Assembly (NCBI GenBank): GCA_023433405.1
Contig: JAEZCT010000007.1
Location: forward strand, 1-52,029
DNA length: 52,029 nucleotides
Source of the DNA: Bacillota bacterium
Lineage (GTDB): Bacteria; Bacillota; Clostridia; Oscillospirales; Ruminococcaceae
Direction: 5' to 3'
Of the stretch, positions 7,685 through 15,611 are shown one piece after another; position 1 is the stretch's first letter; the number at the start of each line of letters is the position of its first letter. The position numbers were made by a program, and so were the translations under genes. The notes below the pieces were generated by a model that saw only the letters and a program-made list of their open reading frames with translations, made no database searches and was not told the DNA's origin.

Positions 7685-8647
7685 TTACGCCCCAGTCCCA
7701 CTGTTTTTTAAAATAGTCTGGGCTGTGGCCTCATCGGTAATCAGGGACTTAATATACCCATGGCGTGCGGCGCTTATGATGGAATCGGCCTTGTGCTTGC
7801 CATAGGCTATACAGATGACCTTAGGCACAAGCCTCAGCAGGGCAAGGCTCATGCTGGTAAGCAGGTATTTATCGGGCAGGGTGAGGATATCGCCGTCATT
7901 ATAAAAAACATGACCCAAAAGGTTCCCGTGGGGTCGTGTGAGAGCTTTTGCGGTGTCCAGCTCTTTTTCCACCAGTGAAAATTCCTCAAGGTAAGGGTAC
8001 TCAAGGTTAAACGGCCCACCAATGGAAAGCACGATGGTATCTAGCAGCTGGTAAGCCTTTTGCAGCTCCTGGAACCGGCTGATGTCCAGCGGGGACATCA
8101 TGGCGCGGGAAAGGCAGATGGGAAAGTTGTTGTAGTGACAGCGCCCGTGAAAAGGCCGCGCAAAATTATCCAGAATGACGCTTGCCTGCAGGTAAGGGTT
8201 GTCGGTGCCCGAGGTGCCCACCACAGAATAAAAATCGGGCTGCACATCCAGCCTTTGCGTGGTAAGCTGGGCTGCCACATGGTAAAGCGTTTTGCCAAGC
8301 CCGATGCCGATATTCTTGCAGTGGGGCAAAATCTCCTCCAGACGGCGCGCGGCGAAGAAATAAAGCGATTCATCCTGGCTGGTCTGCGGCGAGAGGGAGG
8401 GGGCGACTAGAACCTCCTCCAGAGCAAGCTTATGCTCCACCCGTTTTGCAAGGGTATCGGCGGTATAGCTGTCGGGAGCTGAGATACGAATTTGGACATA
8501 GCCAAGCTCCCGCGCAAGCTTAAGAATGCGGGAGATCTGTGAACGGTGAATGCTTTCCTTATCCGAAATCTCCTGCTGGCTGAGCCCGTCTAGATAATAG
8601 TACTTTGCGATGCGCAGGATAACCATTTTATCGTAGTTGAGGGTCAT
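7685..8647 (-). CDS. SorC-family sugar-responsive regulator
   Basis: Transcription regulator with an N-terminal helix-turn-helix (about residues 14-40, LSQQEISDKESIHRSQISRI) and a SorC/DeoR-type sugar-phosphate sensor domain (about 55-320) with IGIGLGKTLYHVA and VVGTSGTDNPYLQ. Members normally bind a phosphorylated sugar or polyol and control a neighbouring catabolic operon. The start at 8647 is chosen over upstream codons because of AGGTGG 6 bp before it. It diverges from the kinase/dehydrogenase operon, and the space between holds a consensus promoter flanked by two TCACATTTGTG palindromes that are likely operators. A hairpin repeat lies 45 bp upstream of its start. Family call is firm; the effector is unknown. 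Confidence 0.9.
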   Translation of the reverse strand: MTLNYDKMVILRIAKYYYLDGLSQQEISDKESIHRSQISRILKLARELGYVQIRISAPDSYTADTLAKRVEHKLALEEVLVAPSLSPQTSQDESLYFFAARRLEEILPHCKNIGIGLGKTLYHVAAQLTTQRLDVQPDFYSVVGTSGTDNPYLQASVILDNFARPFHGRCHYNNFPICLSRAMMSPLDISRFQELQKAYQLLDTIVLSIGGPFNLEYPYLEEFSLVEKELDTAKALTRPHGNLLGHVFYNDGDILTLPDKYLLTSMSLALLRLVPKVICIAYGKHKADSIISAARHGYIKSLITDEATAQTILKNSGTGA

Positions 8648-8692
8648 TGTTGCACCACCTGTTATTGAATTCGAGTACCCGCCGCGCAAATA

Positions 8693-8811
8693 ATACTAAT
8701 ATACTCAAAAAGAGTAGAATGGTAAATAAGAATCCGCGTGAAAAACCCAAAGAACATAGTTTTTCACTTGATTTTTATGCATTATCTGCTTTTACATCGG
8801 ATATTTAGTAT
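8693..8811 (+). repeat. Hairpin (MITE-like) repeat, copy 2, long form
   Basis: A 119-bp element starting ATACTAATATACTCAAAAAG and ending ACATCGGATATTTAGTAT. It carries the extra AGAATGGTAAAT-type segment missing from the 102-bp copies. It lies between the start of the SorC gene and the operon promoter, so it is in the 5' leader of the regulator. Confidence 0.85.
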
Positions 8812-9004
8812 AAGGCGTGTGTGCGCGTGTGCGCCCGCGCAGACTTCGGCAAACGCGCTGCAGGTATTCGGGGACAAGTAACTCATGAAAATCAGTATGA
8901 TAATCACTATTAAAATCTTAGGGTAAGGAGGCGGATTTGTCAAGTAGCTCCGTTAATTTCCGACAAATTCTATTTCCTTATCTGTTCAAAATACCAAAAA
9001 TCTG

Positions 9005-9016
9005 TCACATTTGTGA
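9005..9016. promoter_or_regulatory. Upstream operator-like palindrome (SorC candidate)
   Basis: TCACATTTGTGA is a palindrome with 5-bp arms. It lies 18 bp upstream of the -35 box at 9034 and has a near-identical partner at 9088-9099. No binding data; inferred from position and repetition. Confidence 0.5.
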
Positions 9017-9033
9017 TTTTAGGCTCATCTGCG

Positions 9034-9062
9034 TTGACAGACAGTGCGTTATATTATATTAT
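9034..9062 (+). promoter_or_regulatory. Promoter of the polyol-type operon
   Basis: TTGACA (9034-9039), a 17-bp spacer, TATTAT (9057-9062). It is a very strong sigma-A match about 200 bp ahead of the kinase gene. It is framed by two TCACATTTGTG palindromes whose centres are about 83 bp apart. Confidence 0.75.
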
Positions 9063-9087
9063 AACCACAAAGAGAGACAAAAGTGAA

Positions 9088-9099
9088 TCACATTTGTGC
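9088..9099. promoter_or_regulatory. Downstream operator-like palindrome (SorC candidate)
   Basis: TCACATTTGTGC repeats the 9005 site with one change, about 25 bp after the -10 box. A regulator bound to both sites could loop or block the promoter. Inferred only. Confidence 0.5.
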
Positions 9100-9264
9100 T
9101 TATTCTCACAACTTTGCATATATTGCCTACATAACTTTAAATTGAAAACAACAAATACTCCCCGTAAAATACCGGCGATGAAATTGTGATAGGGGATAGG
9201 TCCGAAGGTGGAAAGCGCTCCGTGCAGCGTGACAATAAATTCACAGACAGAGGAGAGGTTGACT

Positions 9265-10122
9265 ATGCAGGAAGGTGCATATACGCTTAAGGATCTCGGC
9301 GAGCCCCTATTTACCAGTCGTTCCTCGCAAATTTACTCTTGGCAGGGGGGTAAGCTGCTTAAGCTGTTTTTGGAAGGTATCTCCCCAAACCTGATTGAAA
9401 ACGAGGAGATTAACACCACCGAGACCTACGAAAAGGGCGTATCCAAGGTCAAATGCTACGGGCATGTTCAGGTAGGCAACCGCACCGGCATAATTATAGA
9501 ACGGGTTCCGGGCAAAACGCTGATAGCCCGCGCGGGGTCAAAGCCCGGTATTGTGTTTGCCGTACCCAAGATGATGGTGGAGCTCCAGGTTAAGATGCAT
9601 CATACACAGGCGACCAATATCCGAAGCTATAAGCAGTTTGTTATCGACCTGCTTTCCTCAAGGCCCCTTCGCTTTTTGCGGGAATCCGAGAAAAAGACGA
9701 TAACAGATTATGTTAGCTCCCTCCCCGACGGCAAATCCATTCTGCACCTGGATTTTCACCCGGATAATATCATGTCCGACGGGGTAAGCACTACGATAAT
9801 TGATTGGATGACAGGCGCACACGGACATCCGGCGGCGGACGTTGCAGCCACGCTGTACCTGCTCAACGAAGGGGAGATGATTCCCGGTCTCAACCCGGTG
9901 GTCGCCGCAATCCTGGAGTCCATCCGCAAGGGCATATGCAAAAAATACCTCAGGCAATACAAAACGGTCACCGGCATGACGGATGCCGAAATTATACGAT
10001 GGAGACTGCCGTTTATGATCATGCGGCTGGGGGTATGGAACATAGACAGCGAGGTCTATGTTTTGCAGCAAAAAATCCGGGAAGAGCTTCAAACCATCCA
10101 GTCCAGGCGGGTGCCCGTCTGA
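9265..10122 (+). CDS. Aminoglycoside-phosphotransferase-like small-molecule kinase
   Basis: 285-residue kinase of the APH/choline kinase fold. Visible are the Brenner motif HLDFHPDNIM (catalytic D163, metal-binding N168), then IIDWMTG with the DFG-equivalent Asp, and an N-terminal lobe with GIIIERVPGKTL. ATG 9265 is preferred to codons further upstream because GGAGAGG precedes it. First gene of the operon driven from 9034. The family includes many kinases that act on sugars, polyols or amino alcohols rather than antibiotics. Placed with a GlpA-like dehydrogenase and under a SorC-type (phospho-sugar sensing) regulator, it most plausibly phosphorylates the catabolic substrate, replacing the glycerol kinase found in similar clusters. 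A drug-resistance role is less likely. Confidence 0.8.
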   Translation: MQEGAYTLKDLGEPLFTSRSSQIYSWQGGKLLKLFLEGISPNLIENEEINTTETYEKGVSKVKCYGHVQVGNRTGIIIERVPGKTLIARAGSKPGIVFAVPKMMVELQVKMHHTQATNIRSYKQFVIDLLSSRPLRFLRESEKKTITDYVSSLPDGKSILHLDFHPDNIMSDGVSTTIIDWMTGAHGHPAADVAATLYLLNEGEMIPGLNPVVAAILESIRKGICKKYLRQYKTVTGMTDAEIIRWRLPFMIMRLGVWNIDSEVYVLQQKIREELQTIQSRRVPV

Positions 10123-10163
10123 GCTAAGCGAACCATTGCCGCAAAAAAGGGAGCAAGCATCGC

Positions 10164-11945
10164 ATGAGTAAACTAAGCAAATTACGAAAGAAAATAAGTC
10201 AGCTTTCGGCGAACATCTCAGTTACCGAGGAGCGCGGGCTTATCGTCCTGCGCGGCGAGGTGGAGGACTGGAAAACGGCCGTAAAGGCCGGGCATTATGC
10301 TGTGGATAAGAAGCGGTATCTTGGCGTCATCAATGACATTACATTAAAAGGCTTTGTGCCAAGCCCCCGCCTTCCCTCAGAAGCAGACCAGAGCCTGGAG
10401 GGAGCCTCTCCGGATGTCTTGATTATCGGCGGCGGCATTACCGGCTGCGCCATTGCGCGGGAGCTTTCCCGCTGGCAGCTTAACACCATCCTCGTGGAAA
10501 AAGGTGCGGATGTGGCTGTGGGTGCCTCGCGCGCCAACGGAGGCGTGGTGCATGTGGGCATCAACTTCTCCCAAAAATCAAAAAAACATTACTATAATAT
10601 CCGGGGCAACCGCATGTATGCCGAACTGTCCCGGCAAATGGACGTACCCTTTGAGCAAAAGGGTCAGGTCATGCTGTGCTGCAAGCCATGGGAGAGGCTG
10701 CCCGTATGGCTTCTGCGCCAGAACGCGAAGCTTTTGGGTATACCCGGTGTGCGCTACCTAGACCGCAAGGAGCTGGAACAGCACGAGCCCTGCCTGCCGG
10801 ATTTTGTGATTGGCGGGATGTACATGCCCATAGGCGGCATCACCAATCCCTATGAGATGACGGTTGCTCTGGCGGAGAACGCGGTGCGCAACGGGGTAAG
10901 GCTGTGCCTGAACACCGCCGTGCTGGGGATGGAAACGAATAACGGCCATGTGACGAGTGTGACGACAAACCGTGGGAAGCTCCACCCAAAGCTTGTTATC
11001 AACGCCGCGGGCGTATACGCGGACCAGGTCGCCGAAATGGCGGGTGACCGAACCTTCACCATCCATCCCCGCCGCGGCACCGATATTATCACCGACAAAA
11101 AGGCCGGCTTTATGGTCAATACCAGCATGGCAAAGTCGCCCTTCAGCATCCTGCCGTATCAGAACGCGCAGCGCCCCAAGGGGCTGGCGGGACGGTTGAA
11201 ATTCTTTATTAACACCTTAACAAGCAGCGGTCACACCAAGGGTGTGGGGCTTATTCACTCGGTGCACGGCAACATGCTTATCGGCCCCAACGCAGTAGAG
11301 ACCCCCGACCGTGAGGATACGGCAACCCGCCGGGACGAGGTGGAGGCAATTATTAAGCTTCAGCAGCACCTTGCCAAGGATTTGAAGTTCAGCGACATCA
11401 TTGCCTATTTCACTGGGGTGCGCGCCGCTACCTACGAGGAGGATTTCGTGGTACGCAAGGGCATTTTCACCCATAATATCATCCAAGCGGCAGGCATTCA
11501 GTCTCCCGGTGTGACCGCCGCCCCCGCCATTGCCGTGGAGATTGGGCAATGGGCGGTGGAGTACCTTTCCAAAAGCGGACAGGTGCTCGAAAACAAGACC
11601 TTTAATCCGCTTCGCAAAACCACGCCGCGCCTTGCTTGCCTGAGTGAGGAGGAGCGGGACGCGCTGATTCGCAAAAACCCGGATTACGGCGTGATTGTCT
11701 GCCGCTGCGAAGAGGTGAGCAAAGGGGAGATTATCGACGCGCTCCGCTCCCCCGTGTGCGTTCCGACGCTCGATGGCATCAAGCGCCGGCTGCGTCCGGG
11801 CATGGGCAGGTGTCAGGGCGGTTTTTGCTCCCCGCTGGTCATGCAGATTATTGCCGAGCATCTGGGTGTGCCGCTGTCTGAGGTGAGAAAAAGCTCCCGG
11901 CAGTCGGTTATCACCTACGGCGAAACAAAGGGGGCGGCACAATGA
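10164..11945 (+). CDS. GlpA-like FAD dehydrogenase with BFD domain and N-terminal extension
   Basis: 593-residue flavoprotein. The order is: an N-terminal stretch of about 70 residues resembling a BON domain (GLIVLRGEVEDW...VINDITLKG); an FAD-binding DAO domain from about residue 85 (VLIIGGGITGCAIAREL) with GGVVHVGI and the substrate-site region; and a C-terminal BFD-like [2Fe-2S] domain (CRCEEV ... GRCQGGFC; four Cys) in the last about 80 residues. Closest to anaerobic glycerol-3-phosphate dehydrogenase GlpA of Clostridia. It probably oxidises a polyol phosphate in the cytosol or at the membrane and passes electrons to the next gene product. The N-terminal extension is not part of standard GlpA. 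A start with AAAGGGAG upstream and 41 bp spacing from the kinase place it in one operon; it overlaps the next gene (ATGA). Confidence 0.85.
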   Translation: MSKLSKLRKKISQLSANISVTEERGLIVLRGEVEDWKTAVKAGHYAVDKKRYLGVINDITLKGFVPSPRLPSEADQSLEGASPDVLIIGGGITGCAIARELSRWQLNTILVEKGADVAVGASRANGGVVHVGINFSQKSKKHYYNIRGNRMYAELSRQMDVPFEQKGQVMLCCKPWERLPVWLLRQNAKLLGIPGVRYLDRKELEQHEPCLPDFVIGGMYMPIGGITNPYEMTVALAENAVRNGVRLCLNTAVLGMETNNGHVTSVTTNRGKLHPKLVINAAGVYADQVAEMAGDRTFTIHPRRGTDIITDKKAGFMVNTSMAKSPFSILPYQNAQRPKGLAGRLKFFINTLTSSGHTKGVGLIHSVHGNMLIGPNAVETPDREDTATRRDEVEAIIKLQQHLAKDLKFSDIIAYFTGVRAATYEEDFVVRKGIFTHNIIQAAGIQSPGVTAAPAIAVEIGQWAVEYLSKSGQVLENKTFNPLRKTTPRLACLSEEERDALIRKNPDYGVIVCRCEEVSKGEIIDALRSPVCVPTLDGIKRRLRPGMGRCQGGFCSPLVMQIIAEHLGVPLSEVRKSSRQSVITYGETKGAAQ

Positions 11946-13189
11946 ACCGAAAAGAGGCGGATGTGATTATCATCGGCGGAGGCCCCGCCGGGCTTGCGGC
12001 TGCTGTCGCGGCAAAACGCGCGGGGGCGGATGTGCTGCTCATTGAGCGCGAGGCGCGGCTGGGTGGGATTTTAAAGCAATGCATTCATGACGGCTTTGGG
12101 CTGGTGCGCTTCGGCGAAAAGCTTTCGGGCCCTGAGTATGCAGAACGGTTCATTCAGGAGTTTCATAAAGAGGGTATTGAGGCGCTAACCCTTACCTTTG
12201 TCACAAAAATAGAAAAGAACCGGAATGGCTTCGCGCTGACCGCAGTGAACCGGGAGGGGGTACAGCACCTCAGCGCGAAGGCGCTGGTGCTCGCAACCGG
12301 GTGCCGCGAACGCACCGCAAAGCAGGTGTTTATTCACGGCACCCGTCCCGCAGGTATTTTTACAGCGGGAACGGCGCAGTATTATATTAACCTATTAGGG
12401 CAGCTGCCCTCCAAAAAATGCGTGATTCTCGGCAGCGGTGACATCGGCCTGATTATGGCGCGGCGTCTCACGCTGGAGGGCGCAGAGGTGCTGGGGGTAT
12501 ACGAGGCAAAATCCACTCCGTCGGGACTTACCCGCAACATCCACCAATGTCTGCACGATTACGACATCCCCCTGCACCTCTCTAAGACCGTCACACGGGT
12601 TTTTGGTGAGGAGCGGCTCTCTGGCGTGGAAATCTGCGCGGTGGACGAGCGGATGAACCCCATAGAGGGGACAAGTGAGTTTGTGGAATGCGACGCGCTC
12701 ATTCTGTCGGTTGGGCTTATTCCCGAAAACGAGCTGGCGGAAGGACTCGGCGTTGAAATCGACCCCAGAACCAAAGGACCTGTTTGCGACGAAAGCTTGA
12801 TGACCTCGGTAGAGGGCGTCTTTGCCTGCGGCAATGCCCTGCATGTCAATGATCTGGTGGATTATGTGTCCGAGAGCGGAGAAAGCGCCGGACGCGCCGC
12901 CGCCGCGTACGGGCAGGGCGGCACTCACCAGATAAAGCTTGGGGCAGGGGAGAGACTTTTATACCTGGTGCCGCAGCGCTTAAGCGTAAGCCAACAGCAA
13001 AAGGCGGTACTGTATTTTCGCAGCCGCGAGGTGATGGAGGAATGTGCGCTGGTTGTGAACGTGGACGGTAAAGAGGTATTTCGTAAAAAATACCGTTTTC
13101 TGCGCCCGCCGGAGATGGAGCGGCTGGAGATGGATTTCACCCCCTTTGGCCTTACACCGCAATCGCGGGTGACCTTTGAGCTTGCGTAG
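11942..13189 (+). CDS. FAD/NAD(P)-dependent oxidoreductase, GlpA partner
   Basis: 415-residue pyridine nucleotide-disulfide oxidoreductase type flavoprotein. FAD site IIIGGGPAGLAAAVAAKRAG (about residues 9-28), LATGCRER in the middle, a second dinucleotide motif CVILGSGDIGL (about 160), and a VFACGNALHVNDLVD segment that closes the FAD site. This is the usual companion of clostridial GlpA and DUF1667 genes, where the three are thought to form one complex that moves electrons from the substrate to NAD+ or another carrier. It overlaps the GlpA-like gene by 4 bp. Redox-active CxxC is not evident. Family certain, acceptor unknown. Confidence 0.88.
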   Translation: MNRKEADVIIIGGGPAGLAAAVAAKRAGADVLLIEREARLGGILKQCIHDGFGLVRFGEKLSGPEYAERFIQEFHKEGIEALTLTFVTKIEKNRNGFALTAVNREGVQHLSAKALVLATGCRERTAKQVFIHGTRPAGIFTAGTAQYYINLLGQLPSKKCVILGSGDIGLIMARRLTLEGAEVLGVYEAKSTPSGLTRNIHQCLHDYDIPLHLSKTVTRVFGEERLSGVEICAVDERMNPIEGTSEFVECDALILSVGLIPENELAEGLGVEIDPRTKGPVCDESLMTSVEGVFACGNALHVNDLVDYVSESGESAGRAAAAYGQGGTHQIKLGAGERLLYLVPQRLSVSQQQKAVLYFRSREVMEECALVVNVDGKEVFRKKYRFLRPPEMERLEMDFTPFGLTPQSRVTFELA

Positions 13190-13217
13190 GCACACAGTCC
13201 AGAAAGGAACCATTGGC

Positions 13218-13580
13218 ATGAAAGAGTTAGTATGCATTGTTTGCCCAAGCGGCTGCACGATGTCGGTAAGAGGGGAAGGCGACACCCTGGAGGTGACCGG
13301 CTTTGGCTGCCCACGCGGCAAAAAGTTTGCGATAGATGAGCAGACAAACCCTACACGCACCATCTGCTCCACCGTTAAAACCGTGTTTGCCAGTGCCCCC
13401 GTACTCCCCGTGCGGGTTTCATCGGAGATACCCAAAAGCCGCATTTTTGACGTGATGGGGGAAATTAACAAGGTTGTGCTCCAAACACCGGTCGCCTGCG
13501 GCGACGCGGTAATAACCAATGTGCTGGGTCTTGGCGTAGATGTAATTGCAACGAGTAATTTACTAAAAGAGTTGTCCTAA
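13218..13580 (+). CDS. DUF1667 cysteine-rich protein
   Basis: 120-residue protein of the DUF1667 family. The pattern CIVCPSGC at residues 5-12 and GFGCPRG, followed by RTICSTVKT and VACGDAV, gives several conserved cysteines that could bind an Fe-S cluster. It is typically the third member of the GlpA-like/FAD oxidoreductase cluster and probably an electron-transfer subunit. ATG 13218 is used because AGAAAGG lies upstream; earlier codons overlap the preceding stop. 28 bp from the previous gene, same operon. Confidence 0.88.
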   Translation: MKELVCIVCPSGCTMSVRGEGDTLEVTGFGCPRGKKFAIDEQTNPTRTICSTVKTVFASAPVLPVRVSSEIPKSRIFDVMGEINKVVLQTPVACGDAVITNVLGLGVDVIATSNLLKELS

Positions 13581-13877
13581 TCGCTATTGCTACAAGCATA
13601 AACATCAGAGTATAATCGTCACAATACACATACTTTCTACAGAGTTATCATTTTCAATACACTTGCTGTCAGGCACACCTTTCGCAGCAATTTACTTAGC
13701 CTTCAAAGCGCTAATAATCATAGCTGCATTTCAAACCGCGCCAACCGGAATAGCGCCCTCTTTCTGACGAGGCAACACATACTATTTTTCGTTTAACATG
13801 AGAAAAACGAGAAAAGAATTAAATGATAAGCCGCGCCGTGGCATTACTCCACGTTTTTGTGCGGTTAATCATCTCTG

Positions 13878-13999
13878 ATTATTAAAACGGGATTTAGTAT
13901 CATTACCGCTCTTCGATACCAGGAACTATAAATAACTGTGTCAAACTCAACAAAGAAAACGTTTGACATGATTTTTAAACTGTCCCTGATCGGATACCG
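13878..13999 (+). repeat. Probable decayed copy of the hairpin repeat
   Basis: In the 475-bp gap before the alcohol dehydrogenase, TGATTTTTAAACTGT then ATCGGATACC match the right half of the 102-bp repeats, and the left half is only loosely similar. At the inner stem, TGTCAAAC (13939-13946) and GTTTGACA (13961-13968) still pair although their sequence differs from the other copies. Alternatively this is a regulatory palindrome for the next gene. I see nothing else in 13581-14056. Confidence 0.45.
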
Positions 14000-14056
14000 G
14001 TAAGCGCTCAAAGAGGGCGCAATTATTTGTTAGTAAGGGAAGGGAAGGGTTCACAA

Positions 14057-15247
14057 ATGAGTTTTTTTGCCAAGTTAAGCATATGGTTGCGCAAGCCCGT
14101 CATTAAGCTGGTAAACAAGCCCACGCCCGTGACCTATATTGGAGCGGGCAGGGTAAAGGAGGTTGGCGGGCTGCTTTTTGCGATGGATATTAAAAAGGTA
14201 CTCATTATTACCGACCGGATGCTGCGCAAGCTGGGCTTGCTGGACGGTCTGCTGGCGGGCATTGAAGCGGAGGGCATTGAGGCGGCTATCTTTGACGGAG
14301 TGCTCCCCGATCCCACCTTTGATGTGGTGAATGAGGCCGAGCAAAGCTATGGGGACTGTGAGGCTATTGTGGCGGTGGGCGGCGGCTCGGTGCTGGATAC
14401 CGCAAAGGCGGTGGGGGCAGCCGTATCCAGCGGTAAGCCCGCGGCTGGACTGGCGGGGCTTCTCAAGGTTAAAAAGCACCTGCCGCCCTTTATTGCGGTA
14501 CCGACCACAGCCGGAACAGGCAGTGAAACCACCGTGGCGGCGGTCATCTCCGACCCCTCGACCCATACGAAGAAGCAGCTTCTCGACCCAAAGCTGGTGC
14601 CCTCCTTTGCGGTGCTGGATGCCTCCCTCACAGTAGGCTTGCCGCCCCATACCACGGCACACACCGCGCTCGATGCCCTCACCCACGCGCTGGAGGCCAT
14701 CGTGGCGGACTACGCCGATGGGGAGACCAACCAAAAGGCATTTATGGCGGTGAGGATGATTTATGAAAACCTGCCCCGTGTCATGGAGAACCCCCATGAC
14801 CTGAAGGCTAGAGAGGCCCTTTTAGTGGCTTCCTTCTTTGGCGGAATGGCATTTACCCGCACCTATGTTGGGTATGTACATGCCTATGCCCATACGGTGG
14901 GCGGCAGGTACGGCATTCCCCATGGCCTTGCAAACGCTGTGCTGTTGCCTCATGTGATGGAATACTACCTGCCTGTATGCGCCGCACATTTCGCAAGGCT
15001 TGGGGAATTAACGGGAGTATGCGAGGCAGGGGATCCCACTCAAAGGAAAGCGAGAAAGTTTGTAGACAGCCTGTTTTTGCTCAATCGCCGCTTTTTAATT
15101 CCCCAGCGTTTTGAGAAGTTTCCGGCAGGGGATATCGACGAGGTCATTGCGGCGGCGTTCCGGGAATGTCACGGGGTATACCCGGTGCCGCGCTATTACA
15201 GCCGCGGCACGGCACGCGCGCTGCTGGAAAAGGTTTGCGCGCTATAA
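14057..15247 (+). CDS. Iron-containing (group III) alcohol dehydrogenase
   Basis: 396-residue Fe-ADH family enzyme. NAD-binding GGGSVLDTAKA (about residues 111-121) and PTTAGTGSE are clear; metal ligands are the Asp and His of ALDALTHALE and the two His of HAYAHTVGGRYGIPHG. It would interconvert an alcohol and an aldehyde or ketone with NAD(P)H. Near the GlpA-like genes it may reduce an aldehyde from polyol breakdown, e.g. to 1,3-propanediol or propanol; this is inferred. ATG 14057 follows the purine-rich GGGAAGGGAAGGG. It is separated from the operon by 476 bp, so it may have its own promoter, which I could not identify. The next unit's promoter begins 8 bp after its stop. Confidence 0.92.
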   Translation: MSFFAKLSIWLRKPVIKLVNKPTPVTYIGAGRVKEVGGLLFAMDIKKVLIITDRMLRKLGLLDGLLAGIEAEGIEAAIFDGVLPDPTFDVVNEAEQSYGDCEAIVAVGGGSVLDTAKAVGAAVSSGKPAAGLAGLLKVKKHLPPFIAVPTTAGTGSETTVAAVISDPSTHTKKQLLDPKLVPSFAVLDASLTVGLPPHTTAHTALDALTHALEAIVADYADGETNQKAFMAVRMIYENLPRVMENPHDLKAREALLVASFFGGMAFTRTYVGYVHAYAHTVGGRYGIPHGLANAVLLPHVMEYYLPVCAAHFARLGELTGVCEAGDPTQRKARKFVDSLFLLNRRFLIPQRFEKFPAGDIDEVIAAAFRECHGVYPVPRYYSRGTARALLEKVCAL

Positions 15248-15254
15248 AAAAAGA

Positions 15255-15283
15255 TTGACTTTATATTTTTAGCAGAGTATAAT
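15255..15283 (+). promoter_or_regulatory. Strong promoter of the ABC exporter leader
   Basis: TTGACT (15255-15260), exactly 17 bp, then TATAAT (15278-15283). About 30 bp before a ribosome binding site and leader ORF, and about 330 bp before the first exporter gene. Confidence 0.85.
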
Positions 15284-15314
15284 AATAGAAATTTGATGTG
15301 AAAGGAGGTGAGGG

Positions 15315-15527
15315 GTGTTGATGCTGACGGCTTTTGATCGCGGTAGTAAGGGGTATTCGTGCTGTGAACATGCGAAGTTTGAGGGCGTTTCATTTATGAA
15401 TGCAGAAATGAGGGCTAGGTGCGCCATTTTGCCGGTTATTTGTGCCGGTTTTATGGTATTACACAATAGTTCTGCCCATTTCTGCCGTAAGAACCACCCC
15501 TTGCCTTACATCGCGACAGCCTGCTGA
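15315..15527 (+). CDS. Putative leader peptide of the ABC exporter operon
   Basis: A 70-codon ORF with an excellent ribosome binding site (AAAGGAGGTG, 15301-15310), just after a consensus promoter. The start may be GTG 15315 or ATG 15321. The product has a Cys-rich start (YSCCEH) and a hydrophobic middle (RARCAILPVICAGFMVLH) but matches no family I know. Its TGA stop lies in the loop of a perfect 9-bp hairpin (15516-15537), and a terminator follows at 15551-15585. This arrangement suits transcription attenuation, in which ribosome position on the leader decides whether the exporter genes are transcribed. It could instead be a small secreted or membrane peptide exported by the ABC system. Real translation is likely; role is inferred. 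Confidence 0.5.
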   Translation: MLMLTAFDRGSKGYSCCEHAKFEGVSFMNAEMRARCAILPVICAGFMVLHNSSAHFCRKNHPLPYIATAC

Positions 15528-15537
15528 CGCAGGCTGT
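15516..15537 (+). promoter_or_regulatory. Leader hairpin around the leader ORF stop
   Basis: ACAGCCTGC pairs perfectly with GCAGGCTGT around a TGAC loop, and the TGA is the leader ORF stop codon. A ribosome ending translation would sit on this hairpin. Confidence 0.6.
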
Positions 15538-15550
15538 GCCGACTGTAGCC

Positions 15551-15585
15551 GCCCGGGTGTTCTGTACGGACACCCGGGCATTTTT
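15551..15585 (+). terminator. Attenuator-type terminator before the ABC exporter
   Basis: GCCCGGGTGT pairs with ACACCCGGGC around a 9-nt loop, followed by A and five Ts. It stands 27 bp before the first exporter gene, inside its leader, so it must be bypassed to express the operon. Confidence 0.75.
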
Positions 15586-15611
15586 ATGCCCAAAATTAAG
15601 GAGTTAATTCG

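Noticed and set aside
9265..10122. Aminoglycoside resistance gene
   Set aside because: The fold fits, but the operon context (dehydrogenase, SorC regulator) favours a metabolic kinase, and no aminoglycoside-specific region was recognised.
14075..14797. 240-codon antisense ORF in the alcohol dehydrogenase gene
   Set aside because: Shadow frame; sense gene is certain.
15284..15611. Known riboswitch in the leader of the exporter
   Set aside because: Compared by eye with guanidine, fluoride, Mn, THF and Mg leader patterns; none fit. A translated leader with attenuator explains it better.
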